A stretch of DNA of 54,898 nt from Acidobacteriota bacterium (GTDB lineage Bacteria; Acidobacteriota; Vicinamibacteria; Vicinamibacterales; UBA8438). The DNA lies in the NCBI GenBank assembly GCA_011523845.1, contig WTFV01000087.1, positions 1 to 54,898 on the forward strand, read 5' to 3'. The notes below the pieces were generated by a model that saw nothing but the letters and a program-made list of their open reading frames with translations, did not search any database and had not been told where the DNA came from. Shown here piece by piece: positions 1-8,458 of this stretch. The position numbers and the translations under genes were made by a program. Each line of letters begins with the position of its first letter. Position 1 is the stretch's first letter.

Positions 1-124
1 CCCGGTCCGGACGCGGACGAGTAGGCCCATCTGGAGCGGGGCTGGCCAGCCCCGCCGCGACGACGTAGGGAATCGTCGGCAGCGGACCGCCGCCATCACG
101 GGCTCCTCGTCGGAGGAGTCGAGC

Positions 125-1138
125 CTACTGATCCTGCGCCGCCCGCTCCTCGACCCGGTGACCGCCGAGAATCCCCTCCATCGCGATGTTGCCTTCGTGA
201 CACGCGAACTCGAACACGGGATCGTCGGTCTTCTTGAGGGCGATGAGCACGGTCCAGGGGCGCGTCCAGTGCGTGGGGTCGGTGAAGGTCAGCTCCCAGT
301 TCAGGGTGTCGGGCCCCACGCGGGTGAAGCGCTCCTCCAGGTGGAAGTTCTCGGCCGACCCCATGAAGTTGCTCTTCTCCGAGTAGTTGGTCGTCTCGAT
401 GACGAGCGTGTCGCCGTCCCAGCGCGCGCGGGAGTCGCCCATCCACTGCCGAATCCGGTCGTCGAGATGCGGCTGGCCATCGATCGGGATGATGCGGATG
501 TCGTGGATCAGCTCCTTCAGGATCGCGAGGTGATCGGGCGTCTGCACGAACTGGAAGTAGCTGTTGTAGCCGGCCCGAATCCGCGGCACGCCGTAGGTGA
601 TGCAGCGGTCCGAGTTGCTCCGGTCGGTGTAGGAGTCGGCCGGATGGTCGCGTCGATGTGCGCGTGCTGCGTCCGTTCTCGCCCGGCCGGCGTCGGTGAG
701 CGCCGGCACGCGCCCGTCCGGCGGGTCGACGACGAGCGACGTGCGGTTCTCGAAATCGCGGTCGACCAGCCAGAACTGGTTGTAGTTGCCGGTTCCGGCA
801 TCGGACGAGGTGAATCCCTGACTCTGCGCCAGCGCGGCGTTGAACACGCTGTCGCCGAAGGCCGCATCGGTCTCGCCGTTGAACAGCTCCCGCGCGTGCT
901 GCGTCAGCGCGGCGACTTCCTCGTCGCTCAGCTCGCCGCGATCGGCGAGGGCCTCGGGCCGCTCCAGCGGGGTCGCGGCGTTGTTCGCCCACACGCCCTG
1001 CAGGTCGGGGCGCCCGTCGGGCATCCGGGGCACTTCCCACTCGGGGGTTTCCGCCGACCCGACCTGGCCGGCCGCCGGCGCCGCGAGCGCCAGGACGGCG
1101 CATATCGCCATCGCCACTACTGACCATTGGTGCTTCAT
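125..1138 (-). CDS. Secreted PDLQGVW-family protein, function unknown
   Basis: The 337-residue protein starts with a signal peptide (positive MKHQW, hydrophobic core, Ala-rich cleavage region near residue 24). Just after it comes DGRPDLQGVWANN (about 41-53), the signature shared with several other proteins in this window. The family also shares a central DGDTLV(I/V)ET stretch and a C-terminal CHEGNIAMEG motif with a conserved Cys and His. No catalytic motif I can name is present. Its closest relative here is the protein at 37369-38379, which has the same length and collinear motifs (RRDHPADSYTDR, VTYGVPR). It is probably periplasmic or secreted. An antisense frame runs the whole length but reads as a Pro/Arg-rich shadow. 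The coding call is secure; the function is unknown. Confidence 0.9.
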   Translation of the reverse strand: MKHQWSVVAMAICAVLALAAPAAGQVGSAETPEWEVPRMPDGRPDLQGVWANNAATPLERPEALADRGELSDEEVAALTQHARELFNGETDAAFGDSVFNAALAQSQGFTSSDAGTGNYNQFWLVDRDFENRTSLVVDPPDGRVPALTDAGRARTDAARAHRRDHPADSYTDRSNSDRCITYGVPRIRAGYNSYFQFVQTPDHLAILKELIHDIRIIPIDGQPHLDDRIRQWMGDSRARWDGDTLVIETTNYSEKSNFMGSAENFHLEERFTRVGPDTLNWELTFTDPTHWTRPWTVLIALKKTDDPVFEFACHEGNIAMEGILGGHRVEERAAQDQ

Positions 1139-1642
1139 CTTGTCCTCCCGTCACCACAGTCTCCGAATTGCTTCGACCCGACACGGCACCGCCGTCCACC
1201 GCGTCGCGGGCAGCCAATCCCGCAAGCAGGGTTCGTCGTGCGTGGTTGCCCTGGCGGCGTCCGGCGCCCCGAAACGAAACGCCTCGCCGGCCCGGCGTTT
1301 CGGCCCATCCCCTCCGCTCCATGACCTTGCGCCCCAGCACTTCGCTCGCTGCGTTCTGCGGCGCAGATTCCGAGACTCCCTGACCGGCCGGCATCTTTAC
1401 AGCGGCGTCGAGTCACGTACTGATCGCCATCCTGCCATCCCCACATCCCCAACCGGCCCCGTGGCCACGCGGCAGCGATCACGCCCGACCCCACATGCTC
1501 TTCGGTCCGAGTTCCCACCCGGCAGGCCCGGACCCGCGCATGGATGAAACCGGCTGAGTTTACCAGCAGGCGTCCGAGGCGGAGCCTCGCTGGAACATCG
1601 GCGTGTCGATCCGCCGACGTGTCAATCGTCTATGATGCCAGC
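1139..1642. other. Divergent intergenic region with a repeat element
   Basis: This 504-bp gap separates two divergent genes and must hold promoters for both, but I could not pick clear -35/-10 boxes. Its middle part is an interspersed hairpin repeat. The open frames crossing it have Pro/Arg-rich, low-complexity translations and do not look like genes. Confidence 0.6.
1264..1371 (-). repeat. Interspersed double-hairpin repeat, copy 1
   Basis: This copy shows the two family parts: a GAAACGCC...GGCGTTTC dyad, then the linker CCATGACCTTGCG, then the core hairpin ending GCGGCGCAGA. The core has several substitutions compared with the cleanest copies (5915-6018 and 52869-52975). Confidence 0.8.
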
Positions 1643-4336
1643 ATGAAGTCCGTTTCCCGGCGGACGTTCCTCAAGTCGAGCGCCGCCGTCACCGCGGCGA
1701 CGACACTCCCCTCCGCCCGGGCGCCGCTTGGAGCCCAGAGCAGCCCCGCCGATTCGCCGCCCCGCAGCACCATCACCCTGACCGTCAACGGCGTGCGGCG
1801 CACGGTCGAGGTCGAGGACCGGTGGACGCTGGCCGAGCTGATCCGCGACCACCTCGACCTGACGGGGACCAAGATCGGGTGCGACCGCGGCGAGTGCGGC
1901 GCGTGCACCGTGCACCTCGACGGCGATCCCGTCTATTCCTGCAGTCAGCTCGCCGTCTGGGCCGACGGCCGCGCCGTGTCGACGGTCGAAGGGCTCGCCG
2001 ACAGCGGCCGGCTGGATCCGCTCCAGGAGGCGTTCGTCGCCGGCGACGGCCCGCAGTGCGGATTCTGCACGTCGGGTCAGTTGATGGCGGCCAGGGCGGT
2101 GGTCGCGGCCACGCCGAATCCCACCGAGGAAGAAGTCCGGGAGGGCATGGCCGGCAACATCTGTCGCTGTTCCAACTACAACCGCTACGTCGCGGCGGTC
2201 CTCGGGCGCCCACCCGAGCGGGCGACGGCTCGGGACCCGCTGAGCGTGGTCGGCCAGGGCCGCCCGCGGATCGATGCGGTCGAGCGGGTCACCGGCGCGG
2301 CGCGCTATACCGGTGACGTCAAGCTGCCGGGGATGGCGTACGCCCGGGTGCTCCGGAGCCCGCACCCCCATGCCCGCATCGCGGCAATCGATACCCGCCG
2401 GGCGCGGGAGATGCCGGGCGTCTACGCCGTGCTGACGCGTGAGAACTGCGATACCGTCTGGCGCAGCGGCGACCGGCAGAACCCGCGCTACCTGTTCAAC
2501 AACCCGGTCCGGTTCGTCGGGGATCCGGTGGCCGCCGTGGCCGCCGTCGACCGCCATGCAGCCGAGGCGGCGCTCCAGGCTATCGAGGTCGGCTACGAGC
2601 CGCTCGATTTCGTCCTCGATCCGGAAGAAGCGCTCCAGCCGGGGGCGGTCGAGATCCAGCCGGGAGGGAACCTCTCACGCCGGCGCGACGGCGAGGCCTT
2701 GCCCGACGTCTATCAGCGCGGCGACGTCGAGACCGGGTTCGACGCTGCCGACGTCGTGGTCGAGGAGACCTACGTTTCGAAGCACCACAGCAACGCGCAA
2801 ATGGAGCCCCGCTCGGCGGTGGCCCATTGGGAGGGCGACCGGCTCACGCTGTGGACGCCGACCCAGGGCATCTCGAACTGCCGCCGGGACATGGCGGGCG
2901 ACCTCGGGCTGCCTCCCGAGCAGGTCCGCGTCGTCTGCGAGTACATGGGCGGCGGGTTCGGCAACAAGAACCAGTGTCAGGACGCCGACCTCATTGCGGC
3001 GCTCCTCGCGCGGGAGGCGGGGCGCCCGGTCAAGCTGGAGCTGACGCGGAAGGACGACTTTCTCGGGGTCCACGGCCGCTGGCCGACGGTGCAGCACTAC
3101 AAGGCGGGGGCGGCGCGCGACGGAACGCTGCAGGCGATCCGGCTCCGCGGCTACAGCGGGATGGGCCCGCACCGCAAGAGCGGCGGCGGCATCGCCGGCA
3201 TCGAGCTGTTCCGGTGCCCCAACGTGCGCCGCGAGGTCTCGCCGGTCTACACCAACATGACCGTCGCCGCGAACTTCCGGGGCCCGGCCTATCCCCAGGG
3301 AGTCTGGGGCATCGAGTCGGTCATGGATCAGGTGGCCCACGAGCTGTCTATCGATCCCGTCGACTTTCATCTCCGGAACCTGACCCGCGCCTTCAACGAC
3401 GAGACGCCCTATACGAGCTGGGCGCTTCGGGAATGCCTCACCGAGGGGGCCGACCGGTTCGGCTGGGCGGCGCGGTGGCGGCGGGCCGGGACGAGGGCCG
3501 GTCCGCTCCGGCGGGGCGTGGGGATGGCGATCGGCATGTTCGCGGCCCGTCTCGGGCGCAGCAGCGCGGTGCTGCGCCTGGAGGGCGGGCGCCTGTTCCT
3601 CCATGTCGGAGTGACCGATATCGGCACCGCGGCCAAGACGGCCATGGCGCAGTTGGCGGCCGAGGCGATGGGGATGGATCTGGCCGACGTGACCGTGGTC
3701 TGGGGCGACACCGACCGGTGTCCGTATTCCGTCGGAGAGTCGGGAAGCCGGACGACGACCCACACCGGACACGCGATTCTCGAAGCCGCGGAAGACCTCA
3801 AGCGCCAGATGGCAGCGACAGATGGAGATGGCCCCATCGAGAGCCGGACCCTGATCGCGCAGGCGACGCCCGAGCCGGTCCTCGACGGCCTGGCGCGCTA
3901 CGCCTCGGCCGCGCACTTCACGGAGGTGGAGGTCGACACGGAGCTGGGCGGCATCCGGGTGCTGGAGTATCTGGCGATGCACGAGAGCGGGCGCATCGTC
4001 AACCCGCTTACGGCCGAGAGCCAGGTGAAGGGCGGCGTCACGATGGGGATCGGCATGGCGCTGCACGAGGAGCTGATCTACGACCGGCTCACCGGGATTC
4101 CGGTCAACCCGGGATACTACGGCGCGCGGGTCATGACGCACCTCGACGCGCCCGAGATCGAGGTCCGGTTCATCGAGCCGGACGACGCGTACGGACCGTA
4201 CGGGGCGAAGAACGTCGGCGAGCCGCCGATCATCCCGGTGGTGGCGGCCATCGGCAACGCCGTGTTCAACGCGACCGGCCGCCGGATCCGGGAGCTGCCG
4301 ATGACCCGCGATCGGGTGCTGGAGGCGCTGGCGTGA
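1643..4336 (+). CDS. Tat-exported fused [2Fe-2S]/molybdopterin subunit of an aldehyde oxidase/xanthine dehydrogenase-type enzyme
   Basis: The 897-residue protein begins with a twin-arginine signal (SRRTFLK, residues 5-11). That is why I chose the ATG at 1643 over the upstream one at 1544. A plant-type [2Fe-2S] domain follows (CDRGECGAC near 80), then the helical second [2Fe-2S] domain (CGFCTSGQ near 139, CRCSNY near 174). The molybdopterin domains start around 200, with GGGFGNKNQ near 436 and the active-site glutamate in NVGEPP near 857. In E. coli PaoABC-type enzymes the iron-sulfur and Mo subunits are separate proteins; here they are one polypeptide. It would hydroxylate aldehydes or N-heterocycles in the periplasm and pass electrons to the FAD subunit encoded next (GTGA overlap). 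The substrate cannot be told from sequence. No MocA/PaoD-type maturation gene is nearby. Confidence 0.93.
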   Translation: MKSVSRRTFLKSSAAVTAATTLPSARAPLGAQSSPADSPPRSTITLTVNGVRRTVEVEDRWTLAELIRDHLDLTGTKIGCDRGECGACTVHLDGDPVYSCSQLAVWADGRAVSTVEGLADSGRLDPLQEAFVAGDGPQCGFCTSGQLMAARAVVAATPNPTEEEVREGMAGNICRCSNYNRYVAAVLGRPPERATARDPLSVVGQGRPRIDAVERVTGAARYTGDVKLPGMAYARVLRSPHPHARIAAIDTRRAREMPGVYAVLTRENCDTVWRSGDRQNPRYLFNNPVRFVGDPVAAVAAVDRHAAEAALQAIEVGYEPLDFVLDPEEALQPGAVEIQPGGNLSRRRDGEALPDVYQRGDVETGFDAADVVVEETYVSKHHSNAQMEPRSAVAHWEGDRLTLWTPTQGISNCRRDMAGDLGLPPEQVRVVCEYMGGGFGNKNQCQDADLIAALLAREAGRPVKLELTRKDDFLGVHGRWPTVQHYKAGAARDGTLQAIRLRGYSGMGPHRKSGGGIAGIELFRCPNVRREVSPVYTNMTVAANFRGPAYPQGVWGIESVMDQVAHELSIDPVDFHLRNLTRAFNDETPYTSWALRECLTEGADRFGWAARWRRAGTRAGPLRRGVGMAIGMFAARLGRSSAVLRLEGGRLFLHVGVTDIGTAAKTAMAQLAAEAMGMDLADVTVVWGDTDRCPYSVGESGSRTTTHTGHAILEAAEDLKRQMAATDGDGPIESRTLIAQATPEPVLDGLARYASAAHFTEVEVDTELGGIRVLEYLAMHESGRIVNPLTAESQVKGGVTMGIGMALHEELIYDRLTGIPVNPGYYGARVMTHLDAPEIEVRFIEPDDAYGPYGAKNVGEPPIIPVVAAIGNAVFNATGRRIRELPMTRDRVLEALA

Positions 4337-5346
4337 GACCGCTCGCCAACGCGAATCCGGAGAGCCTGGCCGACGCCGTCGAGCGCCTGGAGCGTGGCGG
4401 CGGGCGGGCGGCCGCGATCGGCGGCGGCAGCGACCTGCTCGGGATGATCAAGGACGACCTTGCGTCGCCCGACGTCCTCGTGAGTCTCCGGGCGCTGGCC
4501 GCTTCGGACGGCCTCGACGCCATCGTCCCGGGACCGGCGGAGTTGCGCGTCGGCGGGCTGGTGACGCTGGCCCGGCTGAGCGCCCATCCGGAGGTGGCCT
4601 CCCGCTACCGGGTGCTGGCCGAGGCGGCCGGATCGGCGGCGACACCCCAGATCCGCAACGTCGCCACCCTGGCCGGCAACCTCTGCCAGCGGCCCTGGTG
4701 CTGGTACTTCCGCCAGAATTTCCCGTGCTACAAGCACGGCGGAAACCGCTGCTTCTCCCGGACGGGCGAGAACCAGTTCAACGCCATCTTCGGCGGCGCT
4801 CCAAGCTACATCGTCCATCCGTCCGACGCCGCCCCGGCCCTCGTGGCCCTCGACGCCCGCTTTCGCCTGGTCGGACCCGGCGGGGAACGGGTGGTTCCGG
4901 CGGGCGCGTTCTTCACCCTCCCCCGCGTCGACGTGACGCGCGAAAACGTGCTCGAGCCGAACGAGATACTGGCCGACGTCACGGTCCCGGCCGCGCCCGG
5001 CCTGCGGAGCACCTACGCCAAGGTGCTCGACCGGGAAGCGTGGACCCACGCCGTCGTCAGCGTGGCGCTCGCGCTGCAACTGGAGGACGACCGCGTTCGC
5101 CGGGCGGGCGTCGTGCTGGGCGGCGTCGCTCCCGTGCCGTGGCGGGTCGCGGCGGTCGAGGACCTGCTGGCGGGGCGGGCGGTGACCGAGTCGCTGGCGG
5201 CGGAAGCGGGGCGGCTCGCCGTCGACGGCGCCCGGCCCCTGCCGAAGAACCGCTACAAGGTCCCGCTGGTCGAGAATCTGGTGCGGCGGACGCTGCTCTC
5301 GCTGGCCGGAAGCGGCCAGGATCCGCGCCAGGAGCTTGCGCCGTAG
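4333..5346 (+). CDS. FAD-binding subunit of the molybdenum hydroxylase, with a probable extra FeS cluster
   Basis: This 337-residue protein starts at a GTG that overlaps the preceding stop (GTGA), so the two subunits are translationally coupled. AAIGGGSDLLGM (about 27-38) is the FAD pyrophosphate loop of the PCMH/CO-dehydrogenase flavoprotein fold, and TLAGNLCQRP (about 112-121) is the second FAD contact. Cysteines at about 118, 123, 132 and 140 occupy the insertion that binds a [4Fe-4S] cluster in PaoB/YagS and 4-hydroxybenzoyl-CoA reductase-type subunits. The same cluster is likely here. The stop TAG lies inside an interspersed repeat. The protein has no signal of its own and probably travels through Tat with its partner. 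Confidence 0.92.
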   Translation: MRPLANANPESLADAVERLERGGGRAAAIGGGSDLLGMIKDDLASPDVLVSLRALAASDGLDAIVPGPAELRVGGLVTLARLSAHPEVASRYRVLAEAAGSAATPQIRNVATLAGNLCQRPWCWYFRQNFPCYKHGGNRCFSRTGENQFNAIFGGAPSYIVHPSDAAPALVALDARFRLVGPGGERVVPAGAFFTLPRVDVTRENVLEPNEILADVTVPAAPGLRSTYAKVLDREAWTHAVVSVALALQLEDDRVRRAGVVLGGVAPVPWRVAAVEDLLAGRAVTESLAAEAGRLAVDGARPLPKNRYKVPLVENLVRRTLLSLAGSGQDPRQELAP

Positions 5347-5434
5347 AACGCAAGGAAGGGAAGTTCTGCGACGCAAGGTCATGGAGCGGGGGGATGGGCC
5401 GAAACGCCGAGCCAGCGAGGCGTATCGGGGCGCT
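5330..5434 (+). repeat. Interspersed double-hairpin repeat, copy 2
   Basis: The element starts AGGAGCTTGCG and its core includes the TAG stop codon of the preceding flavoprotein gene. The linker GCAAGGTCATGGAGCGG and the second dyad (GAAACGCC...) follow. The core is partly decayed. Confidence 0.8.
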
Positions 5435-5503
5435 GACCGTGGCGAATCCGGAGCGGGCGCCGGCCGGCGGCGGCCGGTTGGTCGCGGCGATCGGTGAGCG
5501 CAG

Positions 5504-5773
5504 ATGAATCGCCGCGACTTCATCCTCCTCGGGCGGGGCCGCGCGCGCACCCTTGAAGTTTCGTGCGAGCGGCTGTACATGACGTTCGTCGAGGCGCGGA
5601 TGAACGGATCGACGACCGCCCTGCTGGCCCGCCTCGCCGAGCAGTCGGCGCGGGCCAGCCGCGTGCGGCTGCGAGAGACCGTCTGGCTCGCGCGCGACGA
5701 TTTCCGCTTCGCCCTGCAGCCGATACTCGACGCGTTCGAGTCCCGCGGCGGCACGGTCGAGGTCGCGTCGTAA
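5504..5773 (+). CDS. Small hypothetical protein (89 aa)
   Basis: The frame encodes 89 residues starting MNRRDFILLG, with a balanced composition and a regular hydrophobic pattern (LYMTFVEAR, FRFALQPILDAFE). It lies downstream of the molybdenum hydroxylase genes on the same strand, after a repeat element. The MNRRDF start resembles the beginning of a Tat motif, but no hydrophobic segment follows, so I do not call it exported. No family is recognised. No strong Shine-Dalgarno sequence is visible (GGTGAGCG just upstream). Other frames in this GC-rich stretch look much worse, which supports this being a gene. Confidence 0.55.
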   Translation: MNRRDFILLGRGRARTLEVSCERLYMTFVEARMNGSTTALLARLAEQSARASRVRLRETVWLARDDFRFALQPILDAFESRGGTVEVAS

Positions 5774-5914
5774 CCGCCGAGGAGCCGGGCCGGACACGAC
5801 GCGAGAATACCCATCGACGATCGTCAATTGACTGCAACGACCGCGCGTGACGGTCCGGATGGAGGCGTCCGCCCGCCGGGTGACGCCGCTTCGTGTTTGG
5901 AGTAGTCTGAGGCC

Positions 5915-6018
5915 AGGAGCTTGCGCCGCAGAACGCAGCGAAGCGAAGGCTGCGGCGCAAGGTCATGGAGCGGGGGGGATGGGCCGAAACGCCGGCCACG
6001 CGAGGTGTTCGGGGCGCT
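5915..6018 (+). repeat. Interspersed double-hairpin repeat, copy 3
   Basis: This is one of the cleanest copies. The core hairpin has perfect 9-bp arms GCGCCGCAG/CTGCGGCGC. It is followed by GCAAGGTCATGGAGCGG and a second, weaker dyad ending in GTTCGGGGCGCT. It ends about 35 bp upstream of the next gene and may form part of its leader. Confidence 0.85.
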
Positions 6019-6053
6019 CGATAGACTCACCCTGCTCGGGTAGGAGGCAGCCA

Positions 6054-7262
6054 ATGCGCGTGCGGGATTACGTCCGGCTGGCCGGTGCGCTCTTCGTAGT
6101 CTTCGTGGGGCTGTCGGCAGCGATTGGTATCGCGCTGGTGGGACAGACGGCATCCCAGGCCGGGACGTCGCCGCGCACGCCCTGGGGCGAGCCCGATCTC
6201 CAGGGAATCTGGACCGAAGAGTTCGACACGCCACTCGAGCGGGCGGAACGCTACGGGGACCGCGAGTTCCTGACGGACGAGGAATACGCCGAGATCGACG
6301 GGCGCCGCGCCGCGGCCCTCGACAACCAGCAGCAGGCCGATGGCGACCGGCGGAACGAGCGGGGAAGCGAGCGGGACGTTGCCGGCGCGTACAGCGATGC
6401 GTTCCTCTCGTTCAAGCACATGGGCCGGCGCACTTCGCTGATCGTCGACCCGCCGAACGGCCGCATTCCGCCGCTGACCGACGAGGCCCGGGCGCGCGCG
6501 GCGGCCGAGCGCGAGTTTCGCCTCGATCTGCTCCGGTCCACCGAGACCTGCCGGAACGAGCTCCCCCAGTGCGCCGGGGGCGCATACGACCCGACCCCAT
6601 CGCCCCGGCGATCGGAACTGCCTCCGCGGTACAACACGAGTCGGATGAATCGGCATGACCATCCCGAGGACGGGGCGCTCGGGGATCGGTGCATGGCCGG
6701 GCAGATTCCCGAGTTCGGCACGGCGTTCGGCGGCAGCTTCCGGCGCATCGTGCAGACTCCGGGCGGGATCTCGATCTTCTACGACGTCGGCCAGGGGCAG
6801 GGCTTCCAGCGGAACATCGTCATGAACGGCAGCCCGCATCTGCCCGACCATGTTCGCCAGTGGTGGGGCGACTCGCGCGGGCACTGGGAGGGCGACACCC
6901 TGGTGGTCGACGTCACCAACTTCAGTCCGAAGCGGGACTTCCGCGGATCCCGCGAGAATCTGCATCTGGTCGAACGCTGGACCCGCACCGGCCCCGACAC
7001 CCTGGAGTACGCGGTGACCATCGAGGACCCGACCGTCTGGATCAGCCCCTGGACGGTGCGACAGGAGTTCCGGCAGCAGAGCGACGAACTGAACCGCATC
7101 TACTACGAGCCCCGGTGTCACGAGGGCAACTACGGCTTTCCGGCGCTGCTCCGCGCCGCCCGCATCGCGGACCAGCGGTACGCCGAAGGAACCGGACCGC
7201 ACCCGGCGACCTTCGACAACGCCTCGGGGGCAGGGATCGAACGATTCGCGGGTGTCCCCTGA
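6054..7262 (+). CDS. Secreted PDLQGIW-family protein
   Basis: I chose the ATG at 6054 because TAGGAGG lies 6 bases upstream and the first 32 residues form a signal peptide (MRVRDYVRLAGALFVVFVG...). The mature 402-residue protein opens with TPWGEPDLQGIW, then LERAERYGDREFLT, an RRTSLIVDPP(N/D)GR stretch, FYDVGQGQGFQRNI, RQWWGDSRG and a C-terminal YYEPRCHEGNYG. It shares most of its length with the proteins at 8459-9658 and 9867-11078. The conserved Cys/His near the C-terminus could bind metal or form a disulfide, but no enzyme family can be named. It is convergent with the gene at 7451-8422. Confidence 0.9.
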   Translation: MRVRDYVRLAGALFVVFVGLSAAIGIALVGQTASQAGTSPRTPWGEPDLQGIWTEEFDTPLERAERYGDREFLTDEEYAEIDGRRAAALDNQQQADGDRRNERGSERDVAGAYSDAFLSFKHMGRRTSLIVDPPNGRIPPLTDEARARAAAEREFRLDLLRSTETCRNELPQCAGGAYDPTPSPRRSELPPRYNTSRMNRHDHPEDGALGDRCMAGQIPEFGTAFGGSFRRIVQTPGGISIFYDVGQGQGFQRNIVMNGSPHLPDHVRQWWGDSRGHWEGDTLVVDVTNFSPKRDFRGSRENLHLVERWTRTGPDTLEYAVTIEDPTVWISPWTVRQEFRQQSDELNRIYYEPRCHEGNYGFPALLRAARIADQRYAEGTGPHPATFDNASGAGIERFAGVP

Positions 7263-7330
7263 GCCCACGAGCGCCGGGCCGCGGGACGCTCGCTCGCATC
7301 CGTGCCCGAGACGACCGATCCGTCGAGCCA

Positions 7331-7433
7331 GCGCCCCGAGACGCCTCGCAGGCTCGGAGTTTCGCCCCCCCCCCGGCTCCATGACCTTGCGTCTCAGAAC
7401 TCCGCTTCGCCGCATTCTGCGGCGCAAGCTCCT
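7331..7433 (-). repeat. Interspersed double-hairpin repeat, copy 4
   Basis: This copy fills the space between two convergent genes. It has GAGACGCC...GGAGTTTC as the outer dyad, the CCATGACCTTGCG linker and a core ending GCGGCGCAAGCTCCT. Its hairpins could stop transcription from both sides. Confidence 0.85.
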
Positions 7434-7450
7434 GGCCGCCGAATGGACTG

Positions 7451-8422
7451 CTAGCGCGAGTACCACTCGTAGAACGCGTCGCCCTCCGGGATCTTCCGCG
7501 TGACGTCGATTTCCATCGTGGCGCTCTCCCAGTGCGTGACCAGCGGCTCCTTGCGCAGATGGCCGTACATGAACTCCTCGGCGAACTCCTGGCAGCGGAA
7601 CTCGAGGAGCTGCATGTTCGCTTCCATCCGGCGATAGAGGGGCATGGCGATCCGCCACGGACGCGTGAAGGTATTCGGGTCTTCGATCGTCACTTCGTAG
7701 TGGATCACGTTCGGCGTCACCAGCGTGAAGCGCTCCTCCAGACGCATGGCGCTGCTGTGGTGATTGCCGGCGCGGTCGAACCAGCCGTTGTCGTGGAAGT
7801 TGTCCACTGCGACCACCAGGGTGTCCCCCTCCCAACGGCCGACCGAGTGGCCCATCCAGGTGAAGTCGGGCGGCAGCTCCACCTCGTCCATGTGAACCGT
7901 GCGGGCGGTGGCGCTGTATGTGAACGCCATGTGAATCTTGTTCGTGCTCTGGGTGATCTCGAACGGGTACGGCATGTACATGGCGCGCGGAATGCCCGGG
8001 AGGTAACAGCGGATTTCCGGATCCCGGTCGACCCAGTTCTCGGCGTTCTCCTGCTTGCGGGCCAGCGCCTCGGGCGTATAGGGGATCCGCCCGTTGCCCT
8101 GGACGACCCCGAGTGAACCCGGAACGGCGGCGACCGCGCCGAGGGCGACGACCGGCGGCGCCGGCAGCCGGGCGTACTCGTAGGGATAGACGCCCGGCTG
8201 GGTAATCATTGCCGGCCGGGCGGCGTGGGCTTCCAGATCCCAGTGGGCCTCGTTGTTGGCCTGCCAGATGCCGCTGAAGTTCGGACGTCCTTCGATTCGC
8301 TCCGGCCGCTCCAGGCGGCTGGTCTGGCCCGACAGCCGGCCCATGGACACCGTGAATACCCCGCCCGCCATCGCCGCCACGAGGGCGACGGCGGTCAATG
8401 TAGCTGCATGGCGATGGCGCAT
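7451..8422 (-). CDS. Secreted protein distantly related to the PDLQGxW family
   Basis: The 323-residue protein has a signal peptide (MRHRHAATLTAVALVAAMAGG) and then GRPNFSGIWQANN where the family has PDLQGVWANN. Family-like features further on are GRWEGDTLVVAVDNF and LEERFTLVTPNVIHYEVTIEDP. The C-terminal CHEGN motif is replaced by FRCQEFAEEF, so one cysteine is kept. The gene starts 36 bp after the stop of the gene at 8459-9658 on the same strand, and the two probably form an operon. Function unknown. Confidence 0.88.
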   Translation of the reverse strand: MRHRHAATLTAVALVAAMAGGVFTVSMGRLSGQTSRLERPERIEGRPNFSGIWQANNEAHWDLEAHAARPAMITQPGVYPYEYARLPAPPVVALGAVAAVPGSLGVVQGNGRIPYTPEALARKQENAENWVDRDPEIRCYLPGIPRAMYMPYPFEITQSTNKIHMAFTYSATARTVHMDEVELPPDFTWMGHSVGRWEGDTLVVAVDNFHDNGWFDRAGNHHSSAMRLEERFTLVTPNVIHYEVTIEDPNTFTRPWRIAMPLYRRMEANMQLLEFRCQEFAEEFMYGHLRKEPLVTHWESATMEIDVTRKIPEGDAFYEWYSR

Positions 8423-8458
8423 GTCGACCTCCTGGGAAGCAGCCGGCTGCCCCGGCCC

